DNA of 64,000 nt from Seriola aureovittata (lineage: Eukaryota > Chordata > Actinopteri > Carangiformes > Carangidae). The translations under genes and the position numbers were made by a program. Positions 1 through 14,109 of the stretch are shown piece after piece; positions within the stretch are counted from its first letter, which is position 1, and each line of letters begins with the position of its first letter. The DNA is taken from NCBI RefSeq assembly GCF_021018895.1, contig NC_079376.1, positions 10,655,001-10,719,000 of the forward strand, read 5' to 3'. Under the pieces are notes generated by a model that saw only the letters and a program-made list of their open reading frames with translations, had not been told where the DNA came from and ran no database searches.

Positions 1-3000
1 TTTATACCTGCAAGAGCAATGTGTGAAACTGGACACTATTGTCTCAAAATACTGCAACATTCTAACAGTCAAGTCTGTCCATCTATTACCGCCAACACTG
101 CTGCCACCCTCCAGGGCTGGGGGCATTTTAATTGGCCCACTTCCGAACTGTAATTTTTTTAATTGCTTGGAGACACACTGCTCTCTTTAAAAAAAAATCA
201 ATGCAGATGTAATAATATCTGTAATTGTCTGCCATGCTCCAGGGACACCACAAAAGCCTCGGATCAATGGAGGAAAGCAGGGAAGCTGGTAGGGGTTAAT
301 TTTTCCCTTTCTGTAGGTAATGACAGGGAGGCAACACTTGGCTCCTGGCATAGAGGCACAACTTGTGCCGTTCCTATTGTCTCTACAGCGCCTAATTGGG
401 CCAAATGCAGTTAGTTCCCCCTGGCAGAGGCTGTCGAGGTGGTGATTAATGAAGCCTCCAGTCACGTAACCTGATAAAAAGAAGAGAAAGGGGATGGGAG
501 AGGGAAAAAATATCAACCTGGTTTGTGTTCTTCATCCTTTTTCCTTTCTTGTGCTTTTTCACTGCCTTTGTCAATTCTCTAGAACTTCTTTCTCTAAGTA
601 AACTGTTGAAGTAGTTTAAGTGTGCTAAGGTTTATTTTTCTTCAGGGAAGGAAAGGGGGCAGGCCCGTTCCTGCATCATGGGAGTAATTAAACAGAAAAA
701 AAAAAGAAGAGAAACAGGGGGTTGCTCAGCTTGAGTCTCAAGTCCCTTTTCTTGAAGTGTAATATCACACATTCTTAGTAAAAAAAAAATTGGCTGGATT
801 GTCTGGCCGAGGTGACAAGTGTTTGGATTTTGCAGCCGTCTTTCCTGTACAGTCGGCAGAGATGTGTGACAGGAATCCAGGATCAAGGGTCACAGGTATT
901 AGCCTCCCAGGATCGTCATGGCCTTTGACTAATTACCTCATTAAGCTGCACTCCAATACTTTCCATGGTCTCAGTGGCTCGGCCTTGTTACTTGGTGTAA
1001 AGAGGACAGAGTGGACACGGAACTCATCCGCAGTGACCTGGGTGAACTGACCGCAGCTTGTTGCTGCCTGGTGGGTGGGTCGTGGGAGGGAAATCAATCC
1101 TCAGTAAATATATTAGATGCAATTACGTCCTGCTGGACTTTGCCTAACACGTTTATGGAAGCATTAGGCAAAGTCTTCCTTTATCAACCCCCCCTCAGGC
1201 CATTAGGACAATGACATGTAATTTTCACGTGTAGGAACTGTGGTGAAGGTATTGGAAAAAGAGCACAGGGGAGGAGTTACGTGTCTTACTTTTGATTGCA
1301 TTCAGGACCATGTGTTTTTCATCGGTTTTATTAGGTTGATGTCTCTTTGTTGTTTGTTTTTATCCTAATCTGAAGGCTTTATGCAACGAGGCAACCAAGC
1401 TTATGAAGAAATCTTAAGTGAACTGTTACTGTTACAGTGATACTTAGAGAGAAAGATGTAATAAATCAGTTTCACATATTTCAAACTTACAAACATTAAG
1501 ATGATGTTGTATAAACCTCACGATTCTTTTAATCACTGATTAATTTAGAAGCAAATATATCTTCAGCTCCATATGAATAATCATCATTCATATAAATGAA
1601 TTATGAACTTGGCATTTCAGTTTCTCTCAAAGAGGAGACTGATATCCTCATTTTTAACGTTTCATTTCAATATGTTGTTGTGCGATTATCAGCAGCCGAA
1701 ATGTTGTTGCGTTATTTCAGGGATTTGATTAATGTTTGTATTTGCGTATGTTCATTTTGTCTGGAATTACGTAGGCACCTTAATTCCTCTGTGAAGAAAT
1801 GCCCAATTACCATAAAACGTATGAATGATAATTGTGGAACAATGTAATGTCAATAGCTTTCTGATTAATCCCTGTGAACGCGGCCAAATGGCTGGCACAG
1901 TAACTCCGTAAGTGATAAGCAATTTCATTTGTTCCTAATTACTAAGAGGCCCATTTTGCCACTGTCATGATGAGATTTCTAAACCTCCTTAACCAGCCAA
2001 GGCTTATACATTTATAAAAGCATCTTTTCTTTTTTTACTCTCCCTCTCTCTCTCTCCCTCTTTTCTTTTGGAAGGTATTCAAGTCTAATTACTCACAAGA
2101 GGGCATGTGTGCTCACAGTAGCACAAGAGGTGCTTCACAACAAAGTTTATCCCAAACAGCCGGGACTCTAAGTGCATTCAGGTACTTTTTGAGAGAAACG
2201 GCAGTTGTCCTAATGGGAAAAGCGTATGTGTGCGCATGTGCGTGCGCACGTGTCCCCGTTGCTCTCTGTGTATGACTATGCCAACAGCCACCGTCATGCC
2301 TGTGTGTGTGTGTTTGTGTACATATTATAGGGATTTTTTTTTCATGGGGGTTTTCAGAGCCAGTAGAGCAGGTTTGTTTGTGGTCATCCATGAAACAGCC
2401 TTGGGCCCTTAAGCCATAGGTTCTTCAAACAGTCTGACTTTTTTTCCCCCACCTTTCTCTTTCTTTTAGCAATGCACTGGGGAGGAGGTCTGGTCAGATG
2501 GCCTCAAATACAGCATCACATAGTTTTACCTCAGGGCTTCCTTGCTGTCACCCAACAGCACCCTCAAGACCACTATTCTCCTTCTTATCCCAGACCTGAA
2601 TTCTTCATTTGGTCACACTGCTTGCTCCTGAATAGTCACCTCTGAGGAGATTAACCCTTTCATTAAAAATGCCTGACCAGGGTCAACCTACTGACTGGCT
2701 CTGCAGTCCCTGCACTTTGCTTTGATCTATCAGCTATGGAGAAATTATTAGCAAACTCTAAGCTGTGCCATGTGATTTGTTTTTGTAAATTTGTAGAAAT
2801 TATTCATAATCCTATTATGTGGCCAAGGGGCAAACCTGCATAAAATATATGAGGCCTTTGTTATCATGGGGAAGGCAGAAGGAAGCAATGTTAAATGTGG
2901 GTGCACCGGAGTTATAGGAAAGTAGGAGGGTTATGACAGGCCTTTCACCTTTGATGAAGGACTACTGCTGTAACCACTGATTCCACTCACTTAAAAAAAA

Positions 3001-6000
3001 AAAAAATACAGTCCATATTTACCCATTTCCCATCTCTGTCCGAGCCTTAAGTACACTTCTTTTGTTGCAGACAAGGAATAATTGTGACGTTACAAACCTC
3101 ACTCGCAGCAGCATGCATTATCAGGAGGGTAATGTATTGCACATAACCAGGGGAAGAGGAGAAATCACAATTTTTACACCTCCCATCTCCCTTTCAGGGG
3201 CCAATACTTTGCAGAACAAAAGTCAATGTCTCAGCCCAAATCTTGTCTGACAACGCGTAGCAGCCCGTGCTATTTTGGGCTCTTTGTGGTGCCAATCTCC
3301 TATCTCTCCCGTGACATTTTTTCAAAGAAAGAGTAGATTTCCTAGAGACTCTGCCCTTTGCAACTTCCACAGTGTATTCTTGCACATAGAGTAAGGACCC
3401 TCCTCCTCACTCTAATGCCGTCGCTCTCTGCAGTGACCTGAGAAAGGGAAAATTAAGACAGCGTATCAGGCTAAGAGCCCTATCTTTAGCTGGTGGACTG
3501 AAAAGACATTATACAGATGCTTAATTCCCAGTTACACATTTGGAATAAAAGGTGCAGAACCTGGGAAAATTTTTTCCATGAACTTCGCTGTAAACAAGAG
3601 CTCGAAAACATTAAACTCATGGATAGTGATGGATGGGAATCTTTTGCTACTTTTCTCAAATAAAACATCCCCATTTCCAACTTGTAATGTGTTCAATTTA
3701 TAATTGTCTCTAAAGTTATTCACAAACCCCACTCTTTAATCACCCTGCGTTCTATTCTGCAATAATTTACAGCTTACACAAAAACTTGCCTTCATGCTTT
3801 TAATGTCCCCATTTTAGATGGACTGGCTTACTGGCAGGCCACCAACTTCACATTAATTTGCTGCAGTGTCTGAGTGTACAGGTCTTATCTGGGCCTGCTT
3901 TTATTCAGGGTGAAAAGCTGAGTCGTTCTAAATAACGCAGGTCTAATTGGCTATGTTTTGCAGTTAATTTCCATAAAGAGCCTAGGAGACTGTCACCTCA
4001 GTTTGGGAGGACAAGGTGCTGGAGCTGGAGCCATGCACCTCAGCTAGCCGTTAATCAGGAAACACACTTTCAACTGCTTCGCAAAGGGCAGAGGTCAAGG
4101 AGGAGGGGCCGACACCATATCTGCACCAGAATGCTATAATTGTAAGAGTGTAAATTGCTGTAGAAAAATGCCCTGTCCCTGAAATTCCGCGAAAACGCAC
4201 GGTGAGGCTCTGTCCAAAGGGTATAATGAAGGACCGAGTGTCTCTTTGTATAAGCAAAAGATTAAAAAAAAATGAGACTTGAGAAACTTATTTGGTGCGG
4301 TTTTGCCATAAACTTAAAGTAAGTTATTTTAAACAATTGGCAGAATCAGTCTGACAATAGCATTTTGGAAAACACCAGAATTCCAGATTAACACAGCAAC
4401 GTCTTTATGAAATTCCGACTGTTATTGGCAAAGGCAGTATTTCTGTGGAAATGGCGCAGGTGCCTCAACAGGAGGATGCGAACCCAGAATCAGTGAGAAG
4501 ATCCACTGGCCTTTGGTATTCTATTTGTGCTGTACTGTACCCTTGTTTGGGGCCGGACTCTCTTTCCTAATGTGCCGTGCTTGATCCCACAGCTGTGATT
4601 TTCCGGCTGCCACTTAGCATCCAGTGGCTCCGGGGCCATGAATAGAGGTGGTCTCAACAGAGTCAGGCCCCCTCATTTTATGGCTGCCTGCCTGTGGTCA
4701 ACAGTCCTCAAGATCACAACAGCACCACAAAGGAGAGAACGTCTGGACTCAAAATCCGCAACTTATATAAATGTATGGGGGTACAGAAATATTTCATGCA
4801 ATATATACCGTTCCCCAACGCTGTGGACTGCTCGTTTAACCTGTCAGCATACCAGAAAGTCCATATCAAAGAGTGGCAGCTAATAAATGCAAACTACTTT
4901 ACAGAATCTACATAAAAACGCAGAAACTTCAGAGGTCAACACCTGACCTTTGAGATGTAATCAGTAGTTCTACAATGAAAGGAGACAGGTAAATACTACA
5001 TCAAATATAACCATGTCCTAGAGGCACACTTAACAACTTTATAGCACCACTAACAACAAGCATGAAAACCCACAAAATTTGAGAGCTGTTTCCTTAACAC
5101 TGCTTCCCCAAAAAGGGGTTCACAGCCTAACTAAACTGGCTTTATTTATTCAGTTTCAAGCGACAATATTGGGTCCATGGAACACACTAACCCCCAGTGG
5201 TACACTTAAGTGGCTCACAAAGAGATTCAGAGGATGGTGCTGCCAAGTGCAGCTTTATGGGGACAATTTAACATAATGGTCAAATAAATACTGGTGTAAA
5301 AAAAAACAAAAAAACACCTGTGAACAGTGTTGGCAGGTTGAGGACCATTACTATATTTTTTGTGTGACAGTTCAGCGCTGTACAACAGATTTCATTCCAT
5401 TTTGCAAAAGCAGAAGTTCGCATTGAAGTTTTATATGCCAAACTGGTAAGTACAGCTCAGTGAACATGGCAAGGCAAGGATGCAACGAGCAATGCAATGA
5501 TCTGAGACAATTATCAGAAACTCTACTCTTAGTTTCTTCTCTCTCTAGTTATTATTATTATACTCATTACTCTCTGGGGAAACATTTAGCAACACTGTTG
5601 GAAGAACAACACCCTTTTACAAAACATGATTTAGACTGCCAAATCATGGTGCTGCTGCATTGCTCTCAGTTGGTTCGAACGTTTAAGTCACACCCCATTC
5701 CACAATGTCACGACTATCACACAAATAGTCCTAGTGTACTACAAGGTGAATGGTATGTACTAGTGGGAAGATGGTAATTATGGTAACTGTCGGAGGACAT
5801 AAAACTGGCAATGTGCCCAATGTGATTACTCTTTAAATACTTCCTACACAGAAGGAAATGATGATCAATATTAAAAAAAAAAAAAAAAAAACACTATTCT
5901 TCATAATTCCTTTAAATATGTAAAACTAAATGATGACTGTGATATCTGTTGTGGTTTCAAAGCGAATATATTGTGTTTAAAGTTTTTCTTTTGTCATCAA

Positions 6001-9000
6001 TATAGAGATGTCAGTTGATGTAAAAAGAAGCAACACAAAGACTGGGTCAGTTCCCGTTAGCAAACATAAACAATGGTCAGTGGCACTGGCTCGAATTACT
6101 CACAGGTTTCTGCCAATCAGTGTAGTCTCAGGAGGGTCAGAGTGATGACTGGGTATCTACAAGCTGTCAAAGTAGGCCAGGAATATCAACGAAGAACTGA
6201 AATCAATGCCACAAAATGAAAATGACAATAATGACCGTCATACTGACTGGAGATTTAACATTAGTATACAATTTCTTTTTTCTCATCTATTGAGTCAAAC
6301 GCTTTATAAGCAATGCTACAGGCTTCTTCAGAAGGAGGGCACAACAAGCTTTTAAAAAGAACTCAACTGACAGTATTTCAAATTCTGTTTTATCCTAATG
6401 GAAACTAGAAAACAGTAACTACTTCACAAAAGAGCTGTGCTTTATAAATCACCAATGTATCATCTATTATTTCTTTAAAGATCAGTAAATAGCCAATAAA
6501 TGCATTTTGATCCAGATGCACTATAGATATTGTGCAATGGAGGGGTCTAGAACTGGCAATGATTTTGATAATGAATTAGTCATTTCTAAATAATTTCTAA
6601 GCAAAAAATTCCATAAATTCCCTGGTTTAATCTTCTAAAATGTGAGTATTTGCTGATGTCTTAGTGTTCTATGGTAGAAAACTTCTTCTCATGTTTGAGC
6701 TTTATACACAAAACATCTGAAGATGTTAACTTGAACACTGAAGACTTGTAATAGGTCTTTTCCACTACTGTCTGACATTTTATAGACAAAACTATTAAAT
6801 GATTAAACAAGGAAACAATTGCCAGATTGATCAATAATGAAAATAATCAGTAGTTGCAGCCTTAGAGGCATTTTCCTGATAAAGAGGTGCATAAAATGAA
6901 GAAGCAAATCGTGCTTGTGAAGGATTGCAACGCTTGCAACCCTGAAGTTGTCCTCAATAACAGCTTCTTTCTCATTTATAAAGCCACAATAATTTATTAC
7001 ATGAATTAAGCCACTATAAAACTTCTATGAAGCCTGCCTTAATAGAAAGTGGAACACCTGGCCTTTTAGGTACACATTTATGAACAAAACATGTTCTGCA
7101 ATTTCGTTTCCATCTTTAACGATGCCATAATAATATCTTACATAACCCCAAGACAATAGACTTTACATGTCAGAAGTCAGCAATGCTGATGATGCCATGT
7201 AACCGAGCCCTGATATTTCCTCATCGTCTCTGTCTCTCTCACTCCTTCTGCTTGTCATACTTCTCCCACTGTGCATCACTGAGATGACCTCTGCCTCACC
7301 CTCGGCGCAGGGTGTGAGCTGGGTGTCCCAGTCAGACCTGTCCTGCTGAATGCCTTATGACAGGTTGTTTGTGAAACTCTTGTGTTCTGTTTGTTCCCTC
7401 TCCCCTCCCCTGTCCTTGCTGACAGTGTCCCCATTGTGAATCTGAAGGTCCCTGCTTTGTCTAGTCCGTCTCATTGGAGCCACTGTTGGTCCAAAGAGGG
7501 CATCTGTTGACTTACCTGCCCATTATTTAACTTTTTCTGTCCGTTAATTAACTTTTCTGGGAGGTTTTGTGTACAGTACTGTAATGTACAGTACGTATCA
7601 TAGCGTTTTGTGTAATTTATGCTAATATTAACACCTGAATTATCATAGTGAGTACATATATATACACATATTCAAAACTTAATTCATATTTAAAGCAAAA
7701 CATTGCTTTATACATGACGGTGCTAATATGATTAAACTATTGCTTAAGGAGGGACCTAACATACTGCATATCTTTATTTTATGGAAAGTGATAAAATGCC
7801 AATACAGGTGCATTTACCAAACATTGCTATTGAGAATTTTTTTTCTTTTTTTCTCTGACTGGCATGTCGGATACTTTAGATGTAAATATATGATAAAGCA
7901 TATATCCATATCCATGATTAACAGAAATTAATAAGCTGCATGCAGCAAAGGAGACCTCATTGGACTTCACTTGTTTTAACTGTGACATGCTCGTTACAGT
8001 TCCTTTTAACGAACATATAAAAAATAAAAAAATCAATAATTCGGTAAAAAAAGGAAATTGAATAAAAATCCAATACAATCAAATCCAGCCTCATGTGTAC
8101 ATCCAATCATCTACCCAATTTCCCCCCCCCCCCCCCCCATCTCCTGTTCCTAGCATCAGCAGGGAGCGTGGCTAATTTACGAGCGTGGGCAATGCCAACA
8201 TACTCTCTGAGGAGGGCCCGTTTTAACACCTCCAAATGCTGTAATGCATCCCAGCTGACCTTAATTATAAAAGCATGTGCCTCCCCTGTGCTTCCCCCAC
8301 CCACTTTCTCCCCCCTATATACAATTCACAAGGCCGGGGGTGTGAGCCAGTGTTCTTACCTGCAGAGAACAACACAGCAGCAGCCTCCATAGCAGCTCAA
8401 TGTTAATAGTTGCATCCTGAGAGGAAATCAATACAGCTATAAAAGGGTGATATCACAGTGTGTCTGGGCCCCCATGCACACATCCCCCCCCACTCTCTCC
8501 CTCCCTCCCTCGGTGGGACCTGTTTATGAGGGGGTCTGGTGGTTGGTGGGAGCAACTGAAAGGTCAGTAGTATGAGGTTTTGATCCAGGGATGAGACACC
8601 CTCCTTGGGAGTGTGGGGTAAACGGTGGAGAGGGACCCCTGACTCATCTGGAGAAGAAGTGGATCTTTTAACGGGCTTATAGCTGCTGTGTGTTGTCAAG
8701 GTAGCGGAGCATTAGTGCCTGTAAAGGCCCATCGATGCCGCCTGGTTACGATCAGGGGAGAATCCCAGGAGGTAACACGGGGCCTTGCTAAACTGCTGAT
8801 GAACCAAGGGAGGTATAAAAAGACCAACTCTCCCTCTTCTTCTGTCTGTATTGCAGATTTTTGCCCATAATATTGATATACGCACAGCACGGGGCTCTAG
8901 CATCATTGGGCTGATAAACTGCTCATACAATAGATAATCTTTTATGTACCTCCCGTGCACAGCACAAATATTATGACTATTAGTACATTAATTAACTCAC

Positions 9001-10314
9001 TGGCCTGGGGGTCCTCTGCCCAGCCAAGGTTAAGAGCTTCTTTAATTAAAGATCAATACGGTTTTGCAGTATATTTCTACAGCACCAAAGGAGACATGGA
9101 GCTCTTTACTGTCTACATGTCAGAATGATATAGAAGTTCACAAGATATGTATAGACAGAGACTCAAAGTGCAAAATGAGACCATTTGCAAGAATAGAACA
9201 GTGAGCTGATATATGTCAAACTGCTGAAATGATGGTGTGAAAGACATGTTAATACCTTTTTTTATGGAATGAGTTATGTGTGTAGCAATAATGTGAGTTC
9301 ACCTTTCTGCAGGTCTGAGCTTGATCCCAAACACACAAACCCATTAAGATCAGAGCTAATGGGCGCAGCAACAATGCCCAGCCAGTCTTCCAGTCTTTGC
9401 TGACATTTGTCTGTCCGACATCACTTACTAATACACCTGTGCACTGAGCAAAGTAGGTGAGGAGCGCTGGTGATGGTTGAGATCAAAGCCCAGACCACTC
9501 ACTCCTTAGGATTTAGTCCTTGTTTGTAGAAGTAAAGATGGCAGGGCCCAAAGGGCACACCTTCACGCTCAAGACTCCAAAGTTCCCCTCAGATCACCAT
9601 AATCCTCCTGGATTATGTTTGACAGGACAGGGATCCTCCTGCTGGTCTGCACCCCTGTCCATTCCGGAGTACAGCCTACAAAGGGTGGCTACAGCCAAAA
9701 CCCTGACCCCAGACCCAAACCAAGCACCAGAATGCCTCAGTCCATAAGCAGCTTGAGAACGTGGACCTTTTAAGTTCCCTCCTCCGTGGTATCTGCAGCA
9801 TGCTGTACCTACAGTATATCCATGGTCCATTACAAAGCTTTGTTTGCATTTTTTTTTCAATTATCTCAGAGGCAAAAAAATTATTTTGAGTATCTTCAAC
9901 CCCTATCTTGTTTTATCTTTATCTTCTATCATTGCTAGTAAATGTTATATAGCATGTGTACACACTACATTAATTAACAACATACAGCACAACAACTCAA
10001 TCAGCAACATAAAATAAGTCTTCATATGCGTTTGTTTATGTTTACGTATAAATATCAATGTCAGACTTGATCAAAAGATTAAGTTTCTCTAAGTATGTGT
10101 GCTGCCCTCACATAACTGACAACTCACTGGCCTATTGGTAAAATATACTGTAGCTACATATTTTTACTTGTTGTGTATTACAGGCGAGACGCAAGGGTTG
10201 TAACTGAAGGAGGACCAATATGATTCAGATTTATTAGTCTGTGGCACTCGGGGGAAGCCACTCACACACACAAACACACACACGCAACGTCTTGCACATT
10301 CTCAGTCTCTCCTT

Positions 10315-10350
10315 CACATACACACACACACACACACACACATACACACA
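10315..10350 (+). repeat. (CA)n microsatellite
   Basis: CA run with two CATA interruptions in gene-free DNA. A second, shorter CA-rich stretch lies at 10262-10284. Confidence 0.9.
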
Positions 10351-10559
10351 GTAGTACTCTAACAACTCCACTGGAGATGTGATGGATAAGGCAGCCTCTC
10401 TTATCAATGCTGGCCTTGCTCTGGCTTAACCCACATGGGTCTCTCTGGGCCTCTTGACCAGTTTCTCTCCAAACCCTGCTTCCCTCCCACCCACACCCCT
10501 TTGCCACACAAGACTAAGACAGGTTAAACAGTTAAACACCAGCAAATCCAGCACTGCCC

Positions 10560-10920
10560 TGTGGGAAATTTGCTTCTAATCCCTAACTTATAGGCACAGA
10601 ATCAAAGCCAAAAAGCCCGAGCAACAAATCTGATCCTCCCCCTAACAATCTCGGGCCTCTTGGGAGGGCAGAGAGAAGCTCCACAGACAAGCCTGAGATG
10701 GATAAATACCTAAATGATGAGACAGTCTGGGGACAGGGGAGTAGTGTCTGGCTATGGCCGTTCACCTCCAATTTGGCATCCGCGCAATGAAAGGCAATTG
10801 GGCGGCAGCCCCCACACAGCAGCCAGTCCTTATTATTATATGTTGAAGTGTGGCTTGGGCAATGATTAATGACAGTGTCAGGGCGAAAACAAAGCACAGC
10901 GCAAGTTATCTCCAATACAC
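10560..10920. promoter_or_regulatory. Candidate conserved non-coding element
   Basis: This is a long balanced-composition block without simple repeats, containing AATTTGGCATCCGCGCAATG, CAATTGGGCGGCAG and GGCAATGATTAATGACAG. Such dense motif-like text in an AT-rich gene desert resembles teleost developmental enhancers. Only alignment to other vertebrates could confirm it. Confidence 0.3.
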
Positions 10921-13900
10921 CTGCTCCTGTGGCCCGATTGGAAGAGAATGGAAAAGAGTGCAAGCAGCACATGGCTTGATAATGGGAAAGAGAGGAGGGA
11001 GGAGAATGGAAAGGAGAAATAGAGGAGGAGGAGGAGGAGGAGGAGAGGGGAGAGGGTGGGTTGAGGGGTATGGTGAAGGGGACTTACTGACCACAGCAAG
11101 GTGAGAATAACTTCAAGAGACATACTACAGGCATACACATACATACACATATAGAAATTTAGAAAGACCAGCGCCAAAGTCTGTACACTGTATGTTACAA
11201 ATTCCATCTTACATTCAAGATCAAAATAATTCCAAACAGCCCCACAGGGGTTTATTCCTTGTGTCTTTAAACTAACCAAATGCCAACTTGCAGGTAGTTT
11301 CCATGTGAGGTGTGAACATGCAGCTAGCCATGGTGATTGATTTGACAGACAGAGTGGACTTTCATGGCGTCTATGTTTGTTACATCCAGGCCCACTGTCC
11401 CCTGCTGTATTGGTGTTGACATTTATGAGACATGTCGGAGGGGGCCTGCTAGACCTCACTAATGAGAGAGCCGAGACTGACAGCGGGTAGCACAGCCTGA
11501 CACTGCCATCCAGAGGCTGCTCTGGGTAATGCAGCTTTTGTGTGGCAGCCAATTATCATGTTTACACTTGTTCCACTTCTGTGACTCTTTGACGGTGTAC
11601 TAAATTGCACTGCTAACAGATGATTATAAACTGCATTTAAACCAAGCTTGAAAAGAAAAAATATTATAAACAAACAATTAACTGCTGATGGATTCTATAC
11701 AAAACGCCTATGACAAACCAGTTATACTGTGTCCATGCTGGTCTCAGGTGCGTATGTGTTTGCAAGTGTGAGCTGCCTTAATTGTGGCAATGAGTTTATG
11801 GCCATGTGTGCCAACCTCACTGTCACATGTAGTCCTCCAAATCAGGTCACTGTGTGACAGCGAGTTGCAGGAGCCATGGTGACTGTAAGAGGACATTGGC
11901 TGTAGAGTAGAGCTGCCCTAGATAATGTCACGGTATGGTACAGTATTGTATTTATGGATGCGACTCAGCCCTGAGTTGCGGGAGACAACCCTTGCTGGCT
12001 AAAGCATCCAAACAGAGGGGAAAACAGCGGTTAGTAACCTGCTCACACACAGAGACCCCACACTATGACCAAAGTGATAAGGACACTGTCTGATATCTTT
12101 CCCTTTAAACAAAGAATGAACGTAGGAAGCCAGGATAGTTTCTGCATGCTTTTAGGCTCATCTCTGATCTTGGCTGACGGTGAAAGATGGCAAAACAAAA
12201 AATTCCCTGAAATTACCAATTACACCTTTAAACCATGACCACACCAACAAAAGACTCCAAATAAGAAATGGTACACGTAAAAAATAGGGGTTTTCCTTTC
12301 TGTTTGCACCTCAAAAGAAAAGCATTGAATACAGTTTCATTTTGACCCATGTGTAGACCGTCTCCATTAAAACCAGGAAATGAAAGTGCACCACCCCTGG
12401 CTTCACTAATAAATGTCTCCGCACTCTCCCAAAGAACCCCTTGCTGGTGGCACAATATACACTCTGGCCATGCGAAGTCAGATGTTCACCCAAAAACACA
12501 TTTGTGTAGAGTCTGCTGGATGAAATGGAACTGAGAGAGCTTACAGTATGTACATTTACCACCTTTTACACCTCTTTTTTCACCATTATTCCCTGGGCTA
12601 TATTAAACTGTAGCTTCAAGAAATTCTGTATGAACTGTGATCTGGTCTAAAGTAATAAATAGGTGTGGGCCCTCAAAAGGGTTTAGGTGTACAAAAAGGA
12701 GCACAAAGCCTGCTGATTTTAAGGTCAGAGGTCATACTGCTATGACCTTCAGTCAAGCATCCAAGCGTGAGCGGCAAAATTTATGTATGGGACATATTGT
12801 AGCTTGGTCGCGTTTAAGTGTACATCATAACCCCATGACAAGGGGCCCTGGAATCACAAAGTATTCCCAAACACAACTCCCTCACTACACACTTTTTATC
12901 ATGCAGCCTTGGGGTGCCAGCTATGTGTATATGCAGTGCCTAGTGTATACAAAATTGAGGACTTTTCTGCCCTTTAAACCATCAGGATCTGTTCAGAGGC
13001 CTTGACCAGGTGTACATGAAAACAACAAGCTGAAAGAAAGCAGCCCTCACAAAAAGCCTAGACATTTCCAAACATCAAGAAAACCGAGATTTCTCTGTAA
13101 ACAACCTGTCAATCATTTCCATTAAAAATGTTTTGTCATTTTTTGTGAACACTTGTTTTGAGACTGTATGCTTTATTTGACAGTTTCAATCATGTAACAC
13201 TGCTTCTTTCAGCTGTATATGTGGCAAGGGTGTCTTCCCTGTGTAGTTTTCCCCTAGCAGTGTAATCTGTGGTGGAAACAGTGGTGTTTTTAATGAGAAG
13301 CCATGGTCTCCCCTCCTCTGTAACAGCTCTTGTCTGTCTGTAGCACAGTGCAGCACAGCACAGCACAGCATGCTCCACTGAAATGCGGTCCGTCTATGTG
13401 GGATTGCCAGGGCCTCTTTGAAGTACCTGAGCTGCGGCTGTTTCCTTTGTGTGTAACAACTTTAAAAATCAAACCTAAAACCAAAACACCCATAAGAATA
13501 CCTGAAAGGGGTACAATATAACGTGCCATATGTATATGACGCTTTACACATCTCCTCTTTGTTTCATCCCCTCCCCTCTGCCATGATTATGCATGTCTTC
13601 TGTGAAGAGCTGCACTGCGTCTGGAGAGCCCCTTGAATGGAAAGTGTGAGGTACAGAAAGGCGCATTAAAATCCTCTAACGCTCTCAAACGAACAACCTA
13701 GGGACAAAACATGAATTCCATGCGGTTTCTCGCCTTGTAGTGGTGCAGCTCAGACAAGCTCACATTTAGCACTGACTGCCATCTCAGACAGTGGGTCCAG
13801 TGGGATGTGTAGCTATGTGTTTATCAGAGGATGAACTTCCTCTTTTAATGTGGTGCGTTTTCCCCCGTTCTCTCCTCCCTCCTTTCCTCTTTCCTTCCTC

Positions 13901-14109
13901 TCCCTCCTCCCTCCCTCTCCTCTCAGACTGTAGTTGAAGGTGAAGCACCAGAGTTCAGAGAGCAAGAGGAGAAGCCGTCACCTGAATCACACACAGCTCT
14001 GCTCTTTGGGGGCTCAGGGTTTTGTCCCTGTGTAGACGCTGTGGCACACTTAGAGTAGCAAGAATGTGGGATGCCTGAATATAGGGTTTATATGATCATG
14101 GCCTAAATA

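Larger units (their letters stand above)
1..14107. other. Gene-free DNA with probable conserved non-coding elements
   Basis: No exon, RNA gene or intact mobile element can be supported here, apart from one speculative acceptor-ORF at 13927-14058. ORFs are short and overlap on all frames. Stretches rich in homeodomain-type TAATTA and compositionally unlike neutral DNA lie at about 800-970, 1840-1990, 3900-4020, 8160-8290, 8690-9060, 10560-10920 and 11290-11540. Simple repeats lie at 2040-2065 (CT), 10315-10350 (CA) and 11023-11060 (GGA). 4900-7700 is AT-rich and looks anonymous. Confidence 0.5.

Noticed and set aside
5668..5680. GGTTCGAAC resembling a tRNA B box
   Set aside because: No A box, acceptor stem or cloverleaf can be formed around it.
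8093..8392. 99-aa ORF after the poly(C) tract
   Set aside because: Starts in low-complexity sequence; the block looks like regulatory DNA, and both strands are open by chance.
10878..11552. 224-aa minus-strand ORF
   Set aside because: It includes a Leu/Ser-rich run from a GGA/GAG low-complexity stretch, has no family resemblance, and runs through enhancer-like DNA.
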